Shown here: piece after piece, positions 59,277 through 64,000 of the stretch
How positions within the stretch are numbered: position 1 is the stretch's first letter
How the letters are laid out: the number at the start of each line of letters is the position of its first letter
Position numbers and translations under genes: made by a program
Notes under the pieces: model-generated
Told to the model about the DNA's origin: nothing
Seen by the model: only the letters and a program-made list of their open reading frames with translations
The model's database searches: none
NCBI GenBank assembly: GCA_029783825.1
Contig: JAREIK010010296.1
Location: 59,022-123,021, forward strand
Origin: Sapria himalayana
Taxonomy: Eukaryota > Streptophyta > Magnoliopsida > Malpighiales > Rafflesiaceae
DNA length: 64,000 nt
Reading direction: 5' to 3'

Positions 59277-60117
59277 TGTGTGTTAACCAGGCTGGGCCAT
59301 CTAGGCCGGGACGAGGCATGACATGGTTAGACCATGCATGGGCCGGCCCGACACTGGAATTTTGTGTGACCGGACCCTTGCCATGCCTGACCATGGCACC
59401 AATCGTGCCATGTAGAGGCAAACTGTACCTCGTGCCGTCCCTGACCTGGCATGGTTTGGTGGCCCGTGGCACGACTCTCTGGCTTGGGACATGTCCTACA
59501 CTTCACCCCATCGCTAGCGTAGAGCCATTCGGATAGAGAAATTGCTCGGGCATGGGTCTGATTCCACTCCAACCCGACCAGCGGTCCCGCCCAACCCGAA
59601 TCCCCCCCAATGGTTAAAAAAAATTAAAATTTGAATATCATCCATTGTATTTTGCCTCCAACGTCTAGGGGGTAGAATCCGAAGACCCTCATGATTCTGC
59701 CCCCTAAAATTCAATAAAAAATTAAAAAAACATAAAAATTACTTTTTAAAAAAAAAATTTCTTTAATCTCTAAAATTATCCCAACTCTCAATAACATTTA
59801 TGTTTTTCATAAACTTTTATTCTCACTCTCTCAAAATTCTTTCAAAGCTCTTGCTCTTCTCTCTCTTGGGACTCGGGATTTCATCATTTGGCTCGGCTTT
59901 TCTGGACTTTTAACTCGGGTTTGGAAGTTTGAACTAGACTGTGGTGCACCGTGCACGTGATCTACCTCATTGTTTTATGGGTATTTTAAGTTTTTATGTT
60001 TACTTTCTCTCTCTCTCTAGTCTCTCTTTCTAATCTGAAAATCTAAAATCTTTCATCTCGGCTCGACCTTCTGTTTAACAAAAATCCAAAAAATTGAATA
60101 ATACCAATGAAACATAT
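59277..60117. mobile_element. hAT relative, degenerate 5' half, inside the GATA array
   Basis: The left end, TGTGTTAACCAGGCTGGGCC, is a worn form of TGTCAAACGGGCCGGCC. Subterminal sequence, then GATTCTGCCCCCTAAAATTC, GTGCACCGTGCACGTGATCTACCTCAT and CT-rich leader blocks follow in the same order as 4310 to 3500 of the intact hAT, in inverted orientation. It stops where the transposase coding would begin. No right terminal repeat and no target duplication were found. Confidence 0.75.
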
Positions 60118-60241
60118 ATATATATATATATATCGACAATTAGATAACAAATAGAAAAATAGACAAATAGGCATACATATAAATATATAGATAAACAAAA
60201 AAATAGAAAGACATTGAAAGATAGAAAGAATTAAAAATAGA
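60118..60241. repeat. (GATA)n array, right remnant
   Basis: (TA)n followed by AGATAACAAATAGAAAAATAG-type GATA variants, up to the terminus of copy D. Confidence 0.7.
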
Positions 60242-60450
60242 CACTACAATAAAAATCCCAAATAACTAGGAAAGTTCTCTAGCTAAATGGGATTTTTCCG
60301 TCACTAAAGTGGAATAACGACCGATTAATGACGGAACCTTTCCCAAGCTAAAGTTCTCATCACTAAACATTAACTCAGGAAAAATTCTCTAGCTAAAATA
60401 TATTAGCTATGAAAAATTTCCTAGCTAAATTGAATAAAATGTAAAAATAG
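60242..60450. repeat. Copy D terminal and subterminal repeats
   Basis: CACTACAATAAAAATCCC, then CTCTAGCTAAATGGGATTTT, CCCAAGCTAAAG and CCTAGCTAAATTG. The canonical CACTA end supports the reading of the worn ends of A and C. Confidence 0.85.
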
Positions 60451-60820
60451 AAACTTTATACGATAATTTATATTAACAAAAATTAAAATTAGTTAATAAA
60501 TCATTCTAATACAATATTTTACATAGTTAAAACAAAAACATAACAAATTTTATTATATTTTTTCATCAATGTATCTAAAAATAGTCTATAAAGTATAATC
60601 TATTCATAAATTGATATTGCTTAATCTCTCCTAGCTCCTCATATCATAATCTTTATGCTGCGACAAAGCTGTCCTAGTCGGGGCACGTCATGTCTAGTAA
60701 AAAATTTCTTCACTTCTACAAGCTTCGTATGGGGAACATTGTTGTACCATATTGTATGAAAATTAAACTAGTCAATAAAATCAAAATAAATAAATAATAA
60801 AAGTTTTATTTTGATAATTA
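60451..60820 (-). other. CACTA terminal exon / 3'UTR module (copy D)
   Basis: Collinear with 4319-4689 and 5440-5770: CATCAATGTATCT, ATCATAATCTTTATGCTGCG, CTACAAGCTTCGTATGGGGA. Confidence 0.6.
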
Positions 60821-61508
60821 TTAAATACTATAGTGTATATACATATATACTAGCATTTACTAGTCTCATAGAATACTAAAGTATTATATGCACATATATA
60901 TGTATGTATATATTTACATATAATATTGTAGTATTATATGTACATATATATGTACGTATGTACTATAGTATTATACGTACATATATATGTACGTATATCC
61001 TATAGTATACTATAGTATATACTACAATATATATACTGTAGTATGTACATAAATACTATAGTATAAAAATAGAACTTTTGATAAATGTACATATATACTA
61101 TAGTTTATATGTAGTACATACTACAATATATAATTTAGTTTATATACTATAGTATATTTTTTAGTATATATACTATATATTCTATAGTATATATACTCAG
61201 TATATATGTACATTTATCAAAAGTTATGTTTTGATACTGTTTTGATACTATAGTATATGCTGTAGTATATATACTATAGTATATATGTACATATATACTA
61301 TAGTATATATGCACATTATATACTAAGTATATATGTACATTATATACTGAGTATATATTAGTATAGTATATATGTACATAAATACTACAGTATATATGAA
61401 CTTATATATAAAGTATATATTAGCACATAATACTATAGTATATATGTACATATAATACTACAGTATATATGTATATATACGTAGTATTATATGTACATAT
61501 ATGTAATC
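60821..61508. repeat. Palindromic ATAT/GTAC minisatellite (copy D)
   Basis: Longest uninterrupted array of this repeat here, with many TATAGTATATATACTATAG palindromes. It ends at the ATCACATAACCTCAGATGAC junction. Confidence 0.85.
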
Positions 61509-61950
61509 ACATAACCTCAGATGACACAAAACTACAATAAATTAGTATTCTCCTATTTATACTTCACAATGATGGCACAAAACATTACTATCAACATAAA
61601 TAAGAAATACAAAAATTATTTAAATATATTTAAAATATGTTTGAAAACCCTTAGAGGAAAACCTGGAAGACAAGACATGAGCCAAGTTCTGCTCCGCCAC
61701 CCCCCCCACAGCTCCATGCTCCCGTGCAGCTTTCTTAGAACATTTCTTTTCCTCTCCTTGTTTGCATCAATCATTTTGATTACTTAGCTTCATTGTATTA
61801 GTCCATCAACCCTGTAGCTTCTAATTCCATATGGTTCCCCTCTTGATTTGAAGCAAGGACCATCAATTTGTTGTAAGTATCAACATAACTGCAGAACAAT
61901 TCAATATGCAATCCCTAAAAATAATATGCACTCCATAAAAGAAACATGCA
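61509..61950 (-). other. Copy D variable segment
   Basis: The first 180 bases are shared with 358-540 (AGAGGAAAACCTGGAAGACAAG). From about 61690 it is unique: C-rich CGCCACCCCCCCCACAGCTC, on - reading MIDANKERKRNVLRKLHGSM near 61778. Not recognised. From about 61950 it rejoins the family (GGGACCAGAATTTTTT). Confidence 0.4.
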
Positions 61951-62560
61951 TCTGCCTGGGACCAGAATTTTTTTGTTTTCTCACAACTTTAGAAGCTAAC
62001 GTGCTATTCCCAACATTAGGAGGACAAGACAATTTTTTATAGACCTATATTAGGCTAAAACTCTCCCCAGAATATTCGAGTACATACAAACATATTCAAA
62101 GATATATAAAAAAAGTAATTATTGACATAAACAAACATAAATTTGAGTTTATAGTCATATTACTTCAATAGATCTCTAAAATATTGCTAGCATTGATGTT
62201 TAGAAAGAGAGAGTGTTTGTGTACAAAAATAAAATGTTTCAGAAATAATGAAGATAATAGAAGCTCGGCCTCCTTTTGATCGAACTAAGATCGGTAAAAT
62301 GGGACCCATCCATAGGAAGGACCGTGATAATGTCTAAAGGCTTTGAATCATAATTTTTGTGTGTGTTACACATCAGATGTCCTGCAACGATTCATGATTA
62401 GGTTAATCGGAAAAGTAAAGACAAAACCAAAATAAAGTAAAATGATACCTCCAAAAAATCTCATCCTATTTAGCTACACATAGACAAAAATCAAAAATAG
62501 TTCAGAAATAATTCTGAGACAAAAACATCCTCATTATTGGTTGGTACATTTGTGCTAGCC
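61951..62560 (-). other. Copy D conserved 3' segment of the Transposase_24-type gene
   Basis: Collinear with 7891-8422 and 21655-22290. No conserved protein. Confidence 0.45.
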
Positions 62561-63485
62561 TCTCCTCTATGGTTTTGAAGCTAGATCTCAAAATGATATC
62601 TGTCATGTCAAATTCGCTAATTATGATTCCATATAGGACATCTACTTTGCATTAAATTCTTAATTTATTTCATCTCATTATTTATTATTTCATCTCATCA
62701 TTCATTTTTTAATTTCTTGCATTTCTTTCTTCAAATGATTAATCTTCTCATCCTTCTCTTTTTTAATTTCTTACATTTCTTCCTTCAAATGAGATATCTA
62801 CTCATCCATCTCTTTCATTTCAGTCTCCATAACTTCAATTGTTCATTTGTTTCCATTACTAGTTATTCTACCGCCTCATCCACCATTGATGTGACCGATG
62901 AATTAGAAGCACGACTACCACAAAAAAATGCCACTCCTTCGAGCCGATGCCATACACTCGCTACTTCTTATGACCTTCTATGTTCTCCAAATAGATAGGA
63001 TCATAGTCAATTGGTTGAAGATGTATAGAAGCCTCAACTTGTTGAGAAGCAGTCACACGTTCATTCATGAGTTCCTGTGATAAAACAGAGATAAATACTA
63101 TTCTAGATATACATAAAATAAATTTAATATTTTGCATTCCGAACAACTTTCAAAATATATCGTAGTATTATAAAATTTTATTAATATAACAAATTCTTTT
63201 AGCAATCATCTGAGACTTGTCAACAAACTGACCATCTACTTTCTTCACATGCATCTTCCTAAAAATCTCATTAAAATGAGATCTCGACCCAATTCTCCAA
63301 CCTAGAGTATGTATTTATTAAGTCAAAAAATAACAAATATTAAAAATTAATAAAACCATGCACAGATTTGATTTATTTGGACTATTAGGATAACCACTAA
63401 ATATATAAATGTTTTAAATTATAAAATTTTACTAAATTTCAAGCATGCTAAATACTCAACTTTGACCCTCCTGTGTGGCAAGCAA
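62561..63485 (-). pseudogene. CACTA Transposase_24-type gene, copy D, N-terminal exons deleted
   Basis: Only exon 5, exon 4 and the end of exon 3 remain on -. Exon 5 starts near 63078 after a TTTTATCACAG acceptor with ELMNERVTASQQVEASIHLQ and PIDYDPIYLENIEGHKK. It continues into the 18-residue coiled-coil repeats (about 62850-62690). Exon 4 (about 63305-63200) keeps HVKKVDGQFVD but has lost bases before it, shifting the frame. At about 63482 the sequence jumps from GTGTGGCAAG to CAAAGTCTTTGAT, which in copy A are about 1.04 kb apart. Confidence 0.7.
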
Positions 63486-63514
63486 AGTCTTTGATTTTAA
63501 TATTATATATAATT

Positions 63515-64000
63515 ATAACATTTTAATTATCGCATCACTATCATCCTCCAATGGATCTTCTGACATTCCATCTAATTCTGATGGAAGTTCTAACTCATAT
63601 TCAAATAGAATTGATCATCTTCAATTTTATTAGGCTGCCATTTGAATAACATAAATTTTCTGGATCTTTATCTACATGCACAGGCTCAATATTATTTACG
63701 TTATCTTCTTAGAATATTAGTGCAATAGCTAAGTTTGCACTTCTTTGTTGAGATGTTGGTACTTTATAATTGATAGAGCTTTAATTTTGCAAATCGCCCA
63801 CCAGTCACTCTTATCACGAGATAAACTCAGATATGTATATAATATACTTGAGTTGCTTGAACTACCATAATAAATTACACATATTGATTCTATCTGCGTT
63901 TATGGTTAACATCCACTAGCTTATAATCCGAATGAATCTTTGTACCACATTTTGTGTAGGATCAAACCTCGCACACTAATAATACAATCTTGTTATTTTT
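63515..64000 (-). pseudogene. TNP2 C-terminal part, copy D, cut by window end
   Basis: Matches 10529-11010 of copy A: IEDDQF near 63615, GTKIHSDYKLVDVNHKRR near 63930 and NKIVLL at the window edge. Stops and a one-base loss near the stop codon show it is broken. Whether the rest of TNP2 exists lies outside the window. Confidence 0.7.

Larger units (their letters stand above)
60242..64000 (-). mobile_element. CACTA copy D, runs off the window
   Basis: Best-preserved terminus of the family: CACTACAATAAAAATCCC at 60242, followed by CTCTAGCTAAATGGG and related subterminal repeats. The order afterwards is terminal exon module, minisatellite, variable segment, Transposase_24-type gene remnant and the TNP2 tail (partial). 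A deletion of about 1 kb relative to copy A removes the N-terminal exons of the Transposase_24-type gene. Confidence 0.85.

Overview
This window is AT-rich flowering-plant nuclear DNA made almost entirely of transposable elements nested inside one another and of very long simple-sequence arrays. The evidence for a plant is the set of element families: En/Spm (CACTA) elements with TNP2 and Transposase_24-type genes, a hAT element with a BED-finger transposase, and an L1-type plant LINE with an RNase H domain. There is also a piece of a plant-specific BASIC PENTACYSTEINE gene. I cannot name the species, and I see no intact host gene, rRNA, tRNA or CRISPR array. The one intact long protein-coding gene is the hAT transposase at 1377-3500 (-).

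Layout. Positions 1-35830 are one CACTA copy ('B', genes on -, left end outside the window), interrupted by insertions. These are an apparently complete hAT (747-4310, perfect 8-bp target duplication); a 13.8-kb CACTA copy ('A', 5029-18867) with decayed TNP2 and Transposase_24 genes; a 1.08-kb GC-rich fold-back element (19841-20917); and a LINE (25724-32548, perfect 14-bp target duplication). The LINE itself carries a 513-bp non-autonomous hAT relative (27850-28362, perfect 8-bp target duplication). B passes into a 9.4-kb degenerate TCTA array (35831-45215). A terminal fragment of the fold-back family follows (45216-45404), then a left-truncated CACTA copy in + orientation ('C', 45405-50902) whose terminal module is present three times. 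Next comes a GATA array of opposite sense (50903-60241), interrupted by a different CACTA element ('E', 51025-56663) and a hAT fragment (59277-60117). A further CACTA copy ('D', 60242 to the window end, genes on -) closes the window.

How the parts relate. A, B, C and D belong to one CACTA family with a modular 3' side: terminal inverted repeat with 'TTAGCTAGGGA' subterminal repeats, a terminal exon/3'UTR module, a palindromic TATATGTACATATATAC minisatellite, a variable segment, then the Transposase_24-type gene and TNP2. The variable segment differs in every copy. In B it holds the start of a GAGA-binding BASIC PENTACYSTEINE (BPC) gene; in C it is an expanded GGC/AGT trinucleotide tract. TNP2 is present but broken in A, deleted to its tail in B, absent in C and cut by the window edge in D, so none of the visible CACTA copies looks autonomous. 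The hAT at 747-4310 may be autonomous and could mobilise its small relatives. Boundaries without target-site duplications are good to about 10-30 bases, and family assignments come from motif recognition, not from database searches.
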